Assembly (NCBI GenBank): GCA_934320655.1
Contig: CAKRFN010000007.1
Location: 1-64,000 of the forward strand
DNA from: an uncultured Eubacterium sp.
GTDB taxonomy: Bacteria; Bacillota; Clostridia; Lachnospirales; Lachnospiraceae
Length of the DNA: 64,000 bases
Direction: 5' to 3'
The position numbers and the translations under genes are program-made. A model generated the notes under the pieces. That model saw nothing but the letters and a program-made list of their open reading frames with translations, was not told where the DNA came from and did not search any database. Of the stretch, positions 18,082-26,642 are shown one piece after another (position 1 is the stretch's first letter; each line of letters starts with the position of its first letter).

Positions 18082-18990
18082 ATGTCAAACGGACAAAAAA
18101 CGCTCTTGGGTTGTTCGATCCTGTCTTACCTGCTTGTATTGTACAGTTTCTTTCGTTTTGATCTATGGCTGATTCTCATTTTCTTTATTATCCACAGCCT
18201 CGTTCTCCTGTCACTCGCTTTCCTGTTCTGGAGGAGCAATCTGGAGGACAACGATCTGATCGAGCAGCAGGCAAAATACCAGAAACGCGCGATCGAAAAT
18301 GAAAAACGTGCCGAAGAACTGAACGATAAACTGGCTGCCCAGACCAGACTCTCGGCTGCTAAAGATGCCGAGCTGACCACTGCAAGATCCCGCATTGCTG
18401 AGCTGGAGCAGCAGGTAAGCGAGCTGCAAAATACCCAGATGGAACGCGCGATCGAAGTACAGACGATACTCGCCGACCGCGACGAAGCAGAAAGCCGCGA
18501 ATACGAGGCACTGCTCCCGCCGATCGAACCGGACGAAAGCCCGAATGAAACGATCAACATTCTCCAGATCGCTCAGGATACGATCAGTGAGTTATCTTCA
18601 TTTGCCGATGCCGCAGAGATCAAGATCCTGCTCTCCGCACCGGAAAACGATCTGCTCGTCAAAGCCAACAAGGGCAGGCTGCGCATCCTTTTCCGCAATA
18701 TCATCGATAACTCGATCAAATATATGCGCCGCTCCGGTACTCTGATCATCACGATCTCCAATATCGGAGACGATATCTTTATCGTACTTAAGGACAACGG
18801 AAACGGACTGTCCGAGCATGAGACCAAACATATCTTTGAGCTGAATTATCAGGGTTCCAACCGCATCAGTGGAAACGGTCTCGGTCTGACACAGGCAAAA
18901 GCGATCGTCGATTACTACGGCGGCAGCATCTACGCAAAAAGTATGATCGGCAGAGGCATGGGTATCTATATCCAGCTTCCCACAACCTAA
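18082..18990 (+). CDS. Membrane histidine-kinase-like ATPase without an H box
   Basis: 302 residues. Two N-terminal membrane helices (LLGCSILSYLLVLYSFF and LILIFFIIHSLVLLSLAFLF) are followed by a coiled coil (~55-135). A GHKL ATPase domain comes last (IIDNSIKYM N box, DNGNGLSEHE, GNGLGLTQAKAIVDYYGG). I see no HisKA phospho-acceptor histidine between coil and ATPase, so it may be a non-canonical kinase or an accessory to another kinase. The ATPase part most resembles the VanS/PhoR type. It is one of two plus-strand genes here, 16 bases ahead of the SH3 protein gene. Confidence 0.8.
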   Translation: MSNGQKTLLGCSILSYLLVLYSFFRFDLWLILIFFIIHSLVLLSLAFLFWRSNLEDNDLIEQQAKYQKRAIENEKRAEELNDKLAAQTRLSAAKDAELTTARSRIAELEQQVSELQNTQMERAIEVQTILADRDEAESREYEALLPPIEPDESPNETINILQIAQDTISELSSFADAAEIKILLSAPENDLLVKANKGRLRILFRNIIDNSIKYMRRSGTLIITISNIGDDIFIVLKDNGNGLSEHETKHIFELNYQGSNRISGNGLGLTQAKAIVDYYGGSIYAKSMIGRGMGIYIQLPTT

Positions 18991-19005
18991 GGAGGCGACT
19001 GCACC

Positions 19006-19599
19006 ATGAAGAAAAATCACATGCTGTTTACCGTCCTGTTTCTCATCTATGCCGGTGCCGGCGTGATCTCGCTCGTCGCATTCGGCGTGAACGGTTCTTA
19101 TCTGAGCCACAAACAGGAAACACCGGTCGCCGCTGCCGCGGAGCCGGGCATATCCGCAGATCCCATCGAAGAACCCGCGGAACAACCTGCGGATGATCCG
19201 GTTGAAGATTCAACTGACAACCTGACACCCGACACACCAGACTCTGAGCCGGCAGCTCCCGTACAGGAGCCTGCGGAAAATCCCGAAACCCCTGATCCGG
19301 TAACCGAACCGGCGGATGAGACGGATACTTCCGATAGCGAAGAAGCTGCGGAGCCGGAAAAGACCTACTACGCATTCACGGTCATCGATGGTGTCACCAA
19401 CGTGCGTATCCGTGAAACAGACGCGCGCGATTCCAATACCGTCAGCCATATCGATGGTGGCAAATCCGGTTATGTGCTCGAAAAGGGCGATCGCCGTTCC
19501 AAAATTCTCACGAAGAAAGGAACCGTCGGATATATTTACAACGAATATCTCACGTTTTCCGAAATCCCGAAAGACGAATTTCCGGAGGAATACCGCTAA
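19006..19599 (+). CDS. Membrane-anchored bacterial SH3 domain protein
   Basis: 197 residues: an N-terminal membrane helix (MLFTVLFLIYAGAGVISLVA), a long acidic and proline-rich spacer (~40-120, EPA and DPV repeats), and a C-terminal bacterial SH3 domain (DGVTNVRIRETDARDSN through GTVGYIYNEYL). SH3b domains commonly bind cell-wall peptides, so it probably reaches the peptidoglycan from the membrane. It is co-transcribed with the preceding kinase-like gene, suggesting a wall-sensing pair. That link is inferred. It ends in a terminator. Confidence 0.82.
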   Translation: MKKNHMLFTVLFLIYAGAGVISLVAFGVNGSYLSHKQETPVAAAAEPGISADPIEEPAEQPADDPVEDSTDNLTPDTPDSEPAAPVQEPAENPETPDPVTEPADETDTSDSEEAAEPEKTYYAFTVIDGVTNVRIRETDARDSNTVSHIDGGKSGYVLEKGDRRSKILTKKGTVGYIYNEYLTFSEIPKDEFPEEYR

Positions 19600-19616
19600 T
19601 GCGGTATTCCTTTTTA
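19587..19616 (+). terminator. Rho-independent terminator of the plus-strand pair
   Basis: A perfect ten-base stem (GGAATACCGC and complement, 4-base loop) followed by TTTTTATT. It overlaps the last codons and stop of the SH3 gene. Confidence 0.88.
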
Positions 19617-19632
19617 TTCTTTTCTCACTTTT

Positions 19633-20067
19633 TTATTCTTCTGTCTCCGGCTGTGCCGGTTCGATATTTTTCTCCAGCGTCAATATATTGCAGCCGTTCT
19701 CATAACGGTATTCGACGCGGTCCATGCTCTGCTTAACCATATAGATGCCAAGACCTCCGATATCCCGCTCCTCTGCGGATAATGTGATATCGGGATCTGC
19801 CTTTGCCAGAGGATTGTACGGTACACCGCGGTCCTGAAAGGTCACCTGACAGCTTTTCGGATCCTGCTTGATATCCAGATTGATGACCGCTTCCCCGCTC
19901 TTTCCTCCGTATGCATAGTGTGCAATATTTACAAATATTTCTTCTACAGCTACGAGCATAATCGATTTAATCACTTCCGGACACTCATTTGCATCCAGTT
20001 GTTTTTCGATCGCGTCGAGCACTGTATATAAAGTGTCATCACTTGCCTGAAGTCGTAATTCTTCCAT
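19633..20067 (-). CDS. RsbW-like anti-sigma / serine kinase
   Basis: 144 residues of a single GHKL ATPase domain of the RsbW/SpoIIAB family: N box AVEEIFVNIAHYAYGG, G1 box FQDRGVPYNP, G2 box GGLGIYMVKQSMD. Family members phosphorylate a STAS antagonist and hold a sigma factor or other partner. It is last in an operon with an RsbU-like phosphatase and a STAS gene, so the complete switch is present except for a sigma factor. Its target may be encoded elsewhere or may be a non-sigma protein. Confidence 0.9.
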   Translation of the reverse strand: MEELRLQASDDTLYTVLDAIEKQLDANECPEVIKSIMLVAVEEIFVNIAHYAYGGKSGEAVINLDIKQDPKSCQVTFQDRGVPYNPLAKADPDITLSAEERDIGGLGIYMVKQSMDRVEYRYENGCNILTLEKNIEPAQPETEE

Positions 20068-20087
20068 TGCTCGTTCCCCTTCCTCAG

Positions 20088-22220
20088 TTATTTATACTCA
20101 AATACCAGCATCGTAATATCATCAAACTGTTCTGCCTCCCCGACAAACGTGTCGATATCACTGCGCACCGCTGTCAGCATCTGCGGCAGCGGCAGTCTGC
20201 CGTTTCTGCCCAGACTCTCTAACAGACGATCCTCTCCGAACAGCTCATGTTCGGTGTTCTGCGCCTCTGTCACGCCATCCGTGTACAGGAAGATCCGTGC
20301 GCCGTGCTGTAACTGTAACGTTTCACTCGCATACGGAATGCCCTCCATACCGGCGAGCACGAAGCCGGGCTTTGCATGAATCCACTCATAGTTCTCGTTA
20401 TTCATCAGCAGCTGCGGATTGTGTCCGGCATTGACATACTCAAAGCTGCCCGTGCTGACTGTGAGCACGCCCATCCATGAGGTGACAAACATGCCCTCCT
20501 CATTGCCCTCGCACAACTGGTTATTCACCTTGTAGAATACATCGTCGAGCGACTCCTGATTGAGTGTGTGATTCTTGATCAGCGTCTTTGCGATGACCAT
20601 GAACAGCGCCGCCGGTACACCCTTGCTGGATACATCTGCGATCACGATCGCCAGATGGTCATCATCAATCATAAAGAAATCGTAGAAATCTCCACCTACT
20701 TCCTTTGCCGGGTCCATCTGCGCATACACATCAAACTCGCTGCGCCCCGGAAATGCCGGGAAGATCTTCGGCAGCATATCCGCCTGAATCTTGGTCGCAA
20801 CGTTTAACTCCGCACCGATACGCTCCTTTTCCGCGGTGATCTCGGTAATGTTGGCGATGTACTCCTTCATTTTCTCGGTCATTTCAAGGAATGCACCCGC
20901 TAAAATCGCCGTCTCATCCATCTTATTTTTAAACTCCCACTGGAAGTCCCAATTTTCCCCGTCATACTTGCTCACACTGTCCGTCAAAAGCTGGATCGGC
21001 TTTACAATATGGCTGCTGAGCAGGAATGCCGCCAGTGCCACCAAAAGACAGAAGATCACTAAAGTAATCTCCAGTGTGATGAGCGATACATGGATCGTGT
21101 ACTCCATGCTGTCTACTGACTGTTTTGCGCTCACATCCATCTGTGCAAGCAGCTCGTTGGTCGGTGTCAGCACCTCCTCCTCACCGAGTACCGTGAGGAA
21201 TCCCCAGCCGACGGTCGTCATCGGTGCATAGGCGATGTAATAGTTCTCTCCATCCATCTCCAGCTTGGTGATACCGCTGCTGCCCGCAAGTGCGCTGCGT
21301 ACGATGCCACCGAGTGCTATGTTATCTGTAAAACGCAGATCCGTCTCCGTATCTGTGCTAACCATCAGTTCTCCTTCATCCTTTGGTGAAAAGATCACCT
21401 GACCATCCTGATTGATGATACATGCATAGCCCGCAGTTCCCAGCCGGATATCAGAAACAAGCTTCTCGATATTAGACAGATACATACCCGCGCCTGCGAC
21501 TCCGATAAATTGATCATCTACATAGACCGGCACACCGCACATGATACCGGTGCCCTCCGTATGCGCATCCCTGCTCACCGGTGTAAAGTACGTTGTTCCG
21601 CTCTCCTTTGCGCCGATATACCACGGGCGCGTATCTGCCTCATACGGCAGGATCTGACCGTCTGCATCGAACTTGGAACCGGCGATATAGTCCGCCTGAA
21701 TGAGCACACCCGGCTCGACTGCCACATAGTCGGATGCCATATTTTCAAAGTTGTTATTCACCTCGTAGAGTGTCTCCTGCAGATTGCCGAGCAGCCCGAT
21801 CCGCTTTGCCACTACAGGATCATTGAGATTCGTCACGGATGCAGAGTGCAGAAACTGCACGCTCAGCTCACCGTCATTGGCGGCATCCGGCAATGGAATC
21901 TCACGCGATGTATACGCATCCGGATTTGAAAACAGATCTTCCGTCACGTTGGCAAGCATCACCACCTGATTTTCAAGCTCCTCAAATTTGGCATCCGCCA
22001 GCCTCGCGTTACAGTCCGTCACATTGAGCATCCGCTGACGAAGCTGTCCGGTCATGGATGACGCAGACATGTCACCAGCGATCTCCGCAAACTCATCGTT
22101 CGCCTGCACCGCACGGTCAGTCAGCCGGTTCATCTGAACCGTCATGATTGCCCCTACTGTCAGTGTAACCAGTATTACACTCCCCACACATATTGCTATA
22201 ATTTTTCTCCGAAGACTCAT
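20088..22220 (-). CDS. Cache-HAMP-SpoIIE (RsbU-like) serine phosphatase
   Basis: 710 residues. A membrane helix (8-28) is followed by a large extracellular double-Cache sensor (~60-370, with AVEPGVLIQADYIAG and GVPVYVDDQFIGVAGAGMYL), a second helix (LVIFCLLVALAAFLLSSHIV), a HAMP region, a linker helix and a PP2C/SpoIIE phosphatase (~470-710). The phosphatase has the metal residues in EVGGDFYDFF, IADVSSKGVPAALFM, YTDGVTEA and FDDITMLV. It would dephosphorylate a STAS protein when an external ligand is bound. It overlaps the GNAT stop by ATGA. Ligand unknown. Confidence 0.92.
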   Translation of the reverse strand: MSLRRKIIAICVGSVILVTLTVGAIMTVQMNRLTDRAVQANDEFAEIAGDMSASSMTGQLRQRMLNVTDCNARLADAKFEELENQVVMLANVTEDLFSNPDAYTSREIPLPDAANDGELSVQFLHSASVTNLNDPVVAKRIGLLGNLQETLYEVNNNFENMASDYVAVEPGVLIQADYIAGSKFDADGQILPYEADTRPWYIGAKESGTTYFTPVSRDAHTEGTGIMCGVPVYVDDQFIGVAGAGMYLSNIEKLVSDIRLGTAGYACIINQDGQVIFSPKDEGELMVSTDTETDLRFTDNIALGGIVRSALAGSSGITKLEMDGENYYIAYAPMTTVGWGFLTVLGEEEVLTPTNELLAQMDVSAKQSVDSMEYTIHVSLITLEITLVIFCLLVALAAFLLSSHIVKPIQLLTDSVSKYDGENWDFQWEFKNKMDETAILAGAFLEMTEKMKEYIANITEITAEKERIGAELNVATKIQADMLPKIFPAFPGRSEFDVYAQMDPAKEVGGDFYDFFMIDDDHLAIVIADVSSKGVPAALFMVIAKTLIKNHTLNQESLDDVFYKVNNQLCEGNEEGMFVTSWMGVLTVSTGSFEYVNAGHNPQLLMNNENYEWIHAKPGFVLAGMEGIPYASETLQLQHGARIFLYTDGVTEAQNTEHELFGEDRLLESLGRNGRLPLPQMLTAVRSDIDTFVGEAEQFDDITMLVFEYK

Positions 22221-23281
22221 ACTCTCTCCCTCTCCTCATAAAACTGCTGAATCTGTTCTCGAACGCGCTCAAACTCCTCTGTCAGTACATAATCCTCCAT
22301 GCAAAGCTCCAGATCTCCGCACCACTGCATATAAAACTGCTCGGTCTGCGCACATGCCGCCTTTAAGCCGGTAAAGAAAAATCCCATGTGATGCAGCACC
22401 TCATATTCTGCAATCGCATAACCGCTGTCCGCCGACAATGTGATCTGATACGTCCAGCACGGCTGCTCCCTGTGGAGTGCCATGATCTGTGTGATCTGAT
22501 CTTCCAGATCCGCGCCGCTTTGCAGAATGCGGATCAGCACCGTCCGCTGCAACTCATCGGTCGTCACATCCAGCTTCGCCGGTGTCTGCGGCAGCTCCTT
22601 TCGGTCAAAGCAGAGCGTATAGCTCATACCGAGCCGTTCATAGCAGTCCGATATATAATCCCCCAATACCTGTGGCACATAGACCGTTCCGGCATCCTTC
22701 TTTTGCACCGGCAGGATCATCACGCCCTCGGAATGCTTCGGGCAACGTCCCTTCGGATAGCTGTTCTGCATCTTTTCTGCCAGAAAACTGCCCAACCGGA
22801 AACCGGTCGGAATCATCCCCTGCGCCCCGCACACCTTCTGGGTGATCGGATGGAACGTCACCGCATGCACAAACAACGCACGCGGCTGCATCTGTTTTGC
22901 AAGTGCAAACGTATAAAGCACAAGCTCCTCCGCCAGTCCGTAGCCGCGATACCGGACTCTGAAAATCTGCGAAGCGGGCTCTATAAAATCATCCCCCTGC
23001 TCGGTAAACAGGGCAAAGATCTCCATGCCCGCGATCTCTCCGTCTGTCTCCGCGACAAAAAATACATAGTGATCGCCAAGCGCTTTTTCCCTCAGTTTGT
23101 TCTCATCATAAAAATCCCGTTTGAAATAGCTGTCCCCATACTCATCCCGGATACATGCAATCATGCCTTTCTCATCCCCCGGTGCAAACGGACGCATCGT
23201 AAACAGCCGTTTCTCCCCGGTACGGGTATTGCACAACTCCTTTGTCAGCTCCGGAAATTCAATGTTTGTCTTTGAAAGCAT
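22217..23281 (-). CDS. GNAT family acetyltransferase
   Basis: 354 residues. The N-terminal half is a GNAT domain (TMRPFAPGDEKGMIACIRDEY), with acetyl-CoA motif A as RVRYRGYGLAEELVLYTFAL. The C-terminal half (~190-354) has no confident match and may be a degenerate second GNAT-like or ligand-binding domain. It sits between the MATE-RsbW fusion and the RsbU-like phosphatase and overlaps the latter by four bases, so it is part of that switch. The substrate cannot be told from the sequence. Confidence 0.82.
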   Translation of the reverse strand: MLSKTNIEFPELTKELCNTRTGEKRLFTMRPFAPGDEKGMIACIRDEYGDSYFKRDFYDENKLREKALGDHYVFFVAETDGEIAGMEIFALFTEQGDDFIEPASQIFRVRYRGYGLAEELVLYTFALAKQMQPRALFVHAVTFHPITQKVCGAQGMIPTGFRLGSFLAEKMQNSYPKGRCPKHSEGVMILPVQKKDAGTVYVPQVLGDYISDCYERLGMSYTLCFDRKELPQTPAKLDVTTDELQRTVLIRILQSGADLEDQITQIMALHREQPCWTYQITLSADSGYAIAEYEVLHHMGFFFTGLKAACAQTEQFYMQWCGDLELCMEDYVLTEEFERVREQIQQFYEERERV

Positions 23282-23297
23282 ATGTATAAACTCCTCA

Positions 23298-25070
23298 TTA
23301 CAAGATTACAACCAGATTATTCACGCCGAGTGTCCGCCGGAATGTCACTGATTTTGCCGCCTCCGTAATCATGCGCATGCCAAGCGACTCATCCATCAGC
23401 AGCTCTTCCTCACTCATATTCTGCACGCGTTTCTGATACTCTGCGACCGGATCATAGATCCTGCCGCCGCAGCGGATACGAAGAAGTACCTCCTCCTTGC
23501 TGCACAGAATACGCACATCCGCATACATGTCTTCATTTTCCTCAAAGCAGTGCTCATTGACGAGCACCAGCATCTCCTCAAGTGCCAGCGGAAGCATCAT
23601 CTCATAGCGCGGATCCATCTCCTGCTGTTCGCAGAATTCACTCATGCGCGCCGATGCCGTCACAGCGCCCTCGGCGCTGCCCGGAACCGAAAATGAGATA
23701 TAGTTTTCATCCTCCTGCCGCCGCAGCAGCAGGATGCCCTCCAGCTTCGGATTCTTTTTGCATATGATACGCGTGAGCACAACATCGACTGCCAGTGTCG
23801 CAAGCTCTCCGAGCACAAATGCCGCCAGCATCCACTGTGCCGCCCCTGCCTGTACGAACAGCCATGCAAACAGCGCCACAAATCCGAACGAGCGCAAAAA
23901 CGTCAGAACCGATGCAAGTGAACCCTGTCCGATCGTCGTATAGTGGAAGGTCAGATCGGTAACAACCGCCGCCGGAATGAGGCTGAGCATCATAAAACAG
24001 ATGGCAGCCGCCGTGCGGATGACCAGTGTGTAGGATGTGATACCGAATGCACGTGCCAGCGGAATACTGCACGCACCTACCAGCACGAACAGACCGCCCA
24101 TCAGAATCAGTGCGTAGCGCACAGCACTTTTCATCAGCATCCGGATACTCGTATCATCCTTTTCCCCGTAAAATACACCGACCAGCGGTGCGACCGCCTG
24201 CCCCGCGCCTGCGACAAACGCCATCGCGAAATTGAGTACCGAGCATGCAACGGCAAACATACTGGCTCCATCCGAGCCGAGCGCCTCTAACACCAGACCG
24301 TTCAGCACGATCGTCCGCAGCATGTTACACAGGTTGTTGAGCGCCGCTGCCGCTCCAACACGGCAGATCTGTAAGCTGTCGCGCAGCGGATGTGTAATCG
24401 CACCGAAGCGGATCTGCCTGCCCTTTCCGAAAATCAATATTCCCATGCCGACCGCATCCGCGATCGCCGTGCTGAGCACCACCGCAAGACCGACACCCAT
24501 CAGCCCCAGTCCCAGCCGGTAAAAAATGAGCACGAAAATCACATCCAAAACGCCCATCGCGCCGAAAATCAGCATCGAATACTGTCCCCGCCCGTCGACT
24601 CGCAAAAAATTAAACGGATAATACATCAGCGTCGTAAACACGCCGCCAAGCAGCATCACACGCCCATAAGCGGCAGCGATGTGATACCATTCACCCCGCG
24701 CTCCCAGAATGCCTAAAAACGGCCGGAAAAAGAAAATGCCTACTACCGAGAAAATGATAGGTACGACAACAGACAGGAGCAGAGCGAGTGACGCATAGGC
24801 ACCGACCTGTGCGTCCGCTTCCTTTCCCATCGCAATCGATACACTGGTAGAGCTGCCAATACTGATCAGACAGCCGAACATGGCAAATATAAACGTGACC
24901 GGATTGATCAGGTTCATCGCCGCCAGTGCCTCTTTCCCATACATATTTCCCGTCAGAAGGCTATTTACAAATGTAATCATCGTAGTTCCCAGAATCGAAA
25001 TGATCGTGGGAGCGAGATATTTTCTCAGGGTATGCTTTACAAAATAATTGTTATTCTCAAGTTCTGCCAT
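23298..25070 (-). CDS. MATE-family transporter fused to an RsbW-like ATPase domain
   Basis: 590 residues. Residues ~1-440 are a 12-helix MATE/polysaccharide-flippase-type transporter (LINPVTFIFAMFGCLISIG, AFVAGAGQAVAPLVGVFYGE). Residues ~450-590 are cytoplasmic and resemble the GHKL fold of RsbW: LPLALEEMLVLVNEHCFEE matches an N box, with ESLGMRMITEAAKSVTFRR near the end. The ATP-binding glycines are weak, so it may bind the STAS partner without kinase activity. I chose ATG 25070 (AAAGGG five bases upstream) over a TTG overlapping the STAS stop. This fusion with STAS and RsbU neighbours recurs in gut Firmicutes, as far as I recall. Confidence 0.85.
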   Translation of the reverse strand: MAELENNNYFVKHTLRKYLAPTIISILGTTMITFVNSLLTGNMYGKEALAAMNLINPVTFIFAMFGCLISIGSSTSVSIAMGKEADAQVGAYASLALLLSVVVPIIFSVVGIFFFRPFLGILGARGEWYHIAAAYGRVMLLGGVFTTLMYYPFNFLRVDGRGQYSMLIFGAMGVLDVIFVLIFYRLGLGLMGVGLAVVLSTAIADAVGMGILIFGKGRQIRFGAITHPLRDSLQICRVGAAAALNNLCNMLRTIVLNGLVLEALGSDGASMFAVACSVLNFAMAFVAGAGQAVAPLVGVFYGEKDDTSIRMLMKSAVRYALILMGGLFVLVGACSIPLARAFGITSYTLVIRTAAAICFMMLSLIPAAVVTDLTFHYTTIGQGSLASVLTFLRSFGFVALFAWLFVQAGAAQWMLAAFVLGELATLAVDVVLTRIICKKNPKLEGILLLRRQEDENYISFSVPGSAEGAVTASARMSEFCEQQEMDPRYEMMLPLALEEMLVLVNEHCFEENEDMYADVRILCSKEEVLLRIRCGGRIYDPVAEYQKRVQNMSEEELLMDESLGMRMITEAAKSVTFRRTLGVNNLVVIL

Positions 25071-25098
25071 AGTACCCTTTTTGCTTTTCCTGATTTCA

Positions 25099-25398
25099 CT
25101 ATTCAATCGTCAAAATACCGCTGAAGCCCGACATCTGAAATACCTGACTCACTGCATCAGGCACATGGATCAGTGTCATGCTGCCACCCTTTGAATTCGC
25201 AGTCTTCTGTCCGATCAGAAGCGCACGCAGTCCTGCACTGGAAACATACGCTACCTGACTAAAATCCAGTACCAGCTTATTTCCTTTCTGAAATGCCTGT
25301 AAAATCGCATTCTGGAGCTGGGGACTGGTCGTGGTGTCCACACGTCCCTCGATCTGAATCTGGATCACATCTCCTGCTCTTGTCTCTGATATGTTCAT
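25099..25398 (-). CDS. STAS domain anti-sigma factor antagonist
   Basis: 99 residues, a single STAS domain with IQIEGRVDTTTSPQLQNAI and the phospho-serine region YVSSAGLRALLIGQK. It is the first gene of the STAS, MATE-RsbW, GNAT, RsbU, RsbW operon and is the likely substrate of both the kinase and the phosphatase in it. It differs clearly from the STAS protein at 12.6 kb, so the two are probably specific to different partners. A good promoter lies 64 bases upstream. Confidence 0.92.
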   Translation of the reverse strand: MNISETRAGDVIQIQIEGRVDTTTSPQLQNAILQAFQKGNKLVLDFSQVAYVSSAGLRALLIGQKTANSKGGSMTLIHVPDAVSQVFQMSGFSGILTIE

Positions 25399-25461
25399 AT
25401 TACTTCATCCTTCCTCTTTTCCTTTTATTTTGCCAAAATACGGCGTTTTTTTCTATCTTCT

Positions 25462-25489
25462 ATTATAGCGAATTTGGGAAGAAAGGCAA
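25462..25489 (-). promoter_or_regulatory. Sigma-A promoter of the STAS/RsbU operon
   Basis: On the minus strand TTGCCT (25484-25489), a 16-base spacer and perfect TATAAT (25462-25467). It lies in the 125-base gap after the CIS operon, where no hairpin terminator can be seen, so CIS transcripts may read through. Confidence 0.75.
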
Positions 25490-25523
25490 TTCATTTTTTA
25501 TTCCTTTGTCAATTATAACTACC

Positions 25524-26624
25524 TTACACAAGTGTTACCACTCCGTCCATAATCTGTTCTTCATCCAGATTGCCGTTCTCCACCTCAAATACCCGCGCAT
25601 TCATATCCAGATAATTGTGTGAGTCGAGCACGCCGTCGGATTTCAGATGCACAATATGGATCCGGCTGCGGATCGGCTTGAACTGGTCGATTAAGTACAT
25701 GAGCTGCGATTTGACCAGATCGGATACCGGCTGGCTGACAAGCATGGTCACATCATAGATGCTGTTTCCATACAACTCCGCCAGATCCTCCCGGTTCACA
25801 CTGCTCATATAGTCTTGCATCACATTCCGCTCGAGGATCAGTACCTCCTCGCCGAGCACAATCTGTGCGATCCTGCCAATCGCCCGTTTCGTGCCCTTCA
25901 TGCGGTTCAGCGCATACGCCTCTCGCACAAGCGCCCGCAGTACCTGCTCATCACGGATATCGCAGTCCAGATCGATGCCGAGCCACTTGCCGTAAGTATT
26001 TAATAATTGTACCGGACAGGTATCCACATCCAGCAGCTCCGGTAAATGCTCGATATCCTGCTGGAAATCATTGTAGATACTTGAAAAAATCGACAGATAC
26101 CGGTGGAAAAAGCTGCCACGCTCCCTGTATACCTCCGGAAACGTCTGCATAAAATTATCTCCGCCCCGGTCTGCCCGGATCTGTTTTACAAATCCTGTGC
26201 CTTCCCCGATAAATTCTATCACAAAATAGAGATAACGCCCTTTTTGCTCATACATCAGTATATCGTTGTGGTTGACATGCTTTGCCGCCTCCACACGTGT
26301 GAAAAATTCGCGCTTTAACGTCGGTGACTCGTCCGGATCACACAGAAAATCGTCGATCCGCGTCAGCTCGCCCTCCCGGTAAAACATCGTCTCGTTGAGC
26401 GCCCGCACATAGACGTAGCAGGTCATATTCTCCGGATACTGTGTGTCAAACGAGAGTCTGCCCCAACTGCCGTCATTCGCCGCGCAGTCCAGTGCCCGCA
26501 CACAGATCGCATGATATGCCTCATGCTCATTCATCACGAGCGTGCCGTCCTGCTCCATCGTAAAGCCGACGGTCAGACCTTTCTCCAACCGATTTTTTTT
26601 AATGGAATAACATATACCAGCCAT
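25524..26624 (-). CDS. CIS baseplate/tail protein with a P2 gpI-like domain
   Basis: 366 residues. The middle (from ~160) carries the tail-protein-I pattern: YLSIFSSIYNDFQQDIEHLP, LLNTYGKWLGIDLDCD, ALVREAYALNRMKGTKRAI. The C-terminus is IDQFKPIRSRIHIVHLKSDG. Such proteins sit at the baseplate and link to fibres in P2-like phages and many CIS. The N-terminal 150 residues are beta-rich and unrecognised. It is the last structural gene of the operon, 18 bases after a baseplate-J gene, with an AAGGGGG ribosome site. Confidence 0.82.
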   Translation of the reverse strand: MAGICYSIKKNRLEKGLTVGFTMEQDGTLVMNEHEAYHAICVRALDCAANDGSWGRLSFDTQYPENMTCYVYVRALNETMFYREGELTRIDDFLCDPDESPTLKREFFTRVEAAKHVNHNDILMYEQKGRYLYFVIEFIGEGTGFVKQIRADRGGDNFMQTFPEVYRERGSFFHRYLSIFSSIYNDFQQDIEHLPELLDVDTCPVQLLNTYGKWLGIDLDCDIRDEQVLRALVREAYALNRMKGTKRAIGRIAQIVLGEEVLILERNVMQDYMSSVNREDLAELYGNSIYDVTMLVSQPVSDLVKSQLMYLIDQFKPIRSRIHIVHLKSDGVLDSHNYLDMNARVFEVENGNLDEEQIMDGVVTLV

Positions 26625-26642
26625 CGGATTCCCCCTTACCTG

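Noticed and set aside
20088..25398. Sporulation SpoIIAA-AB-AC operon
   Set aside because: No sigma factor gene is present, and the phosphatase has a Cache sensor and a HAMP region instead of the SpoIIE membrane domain.
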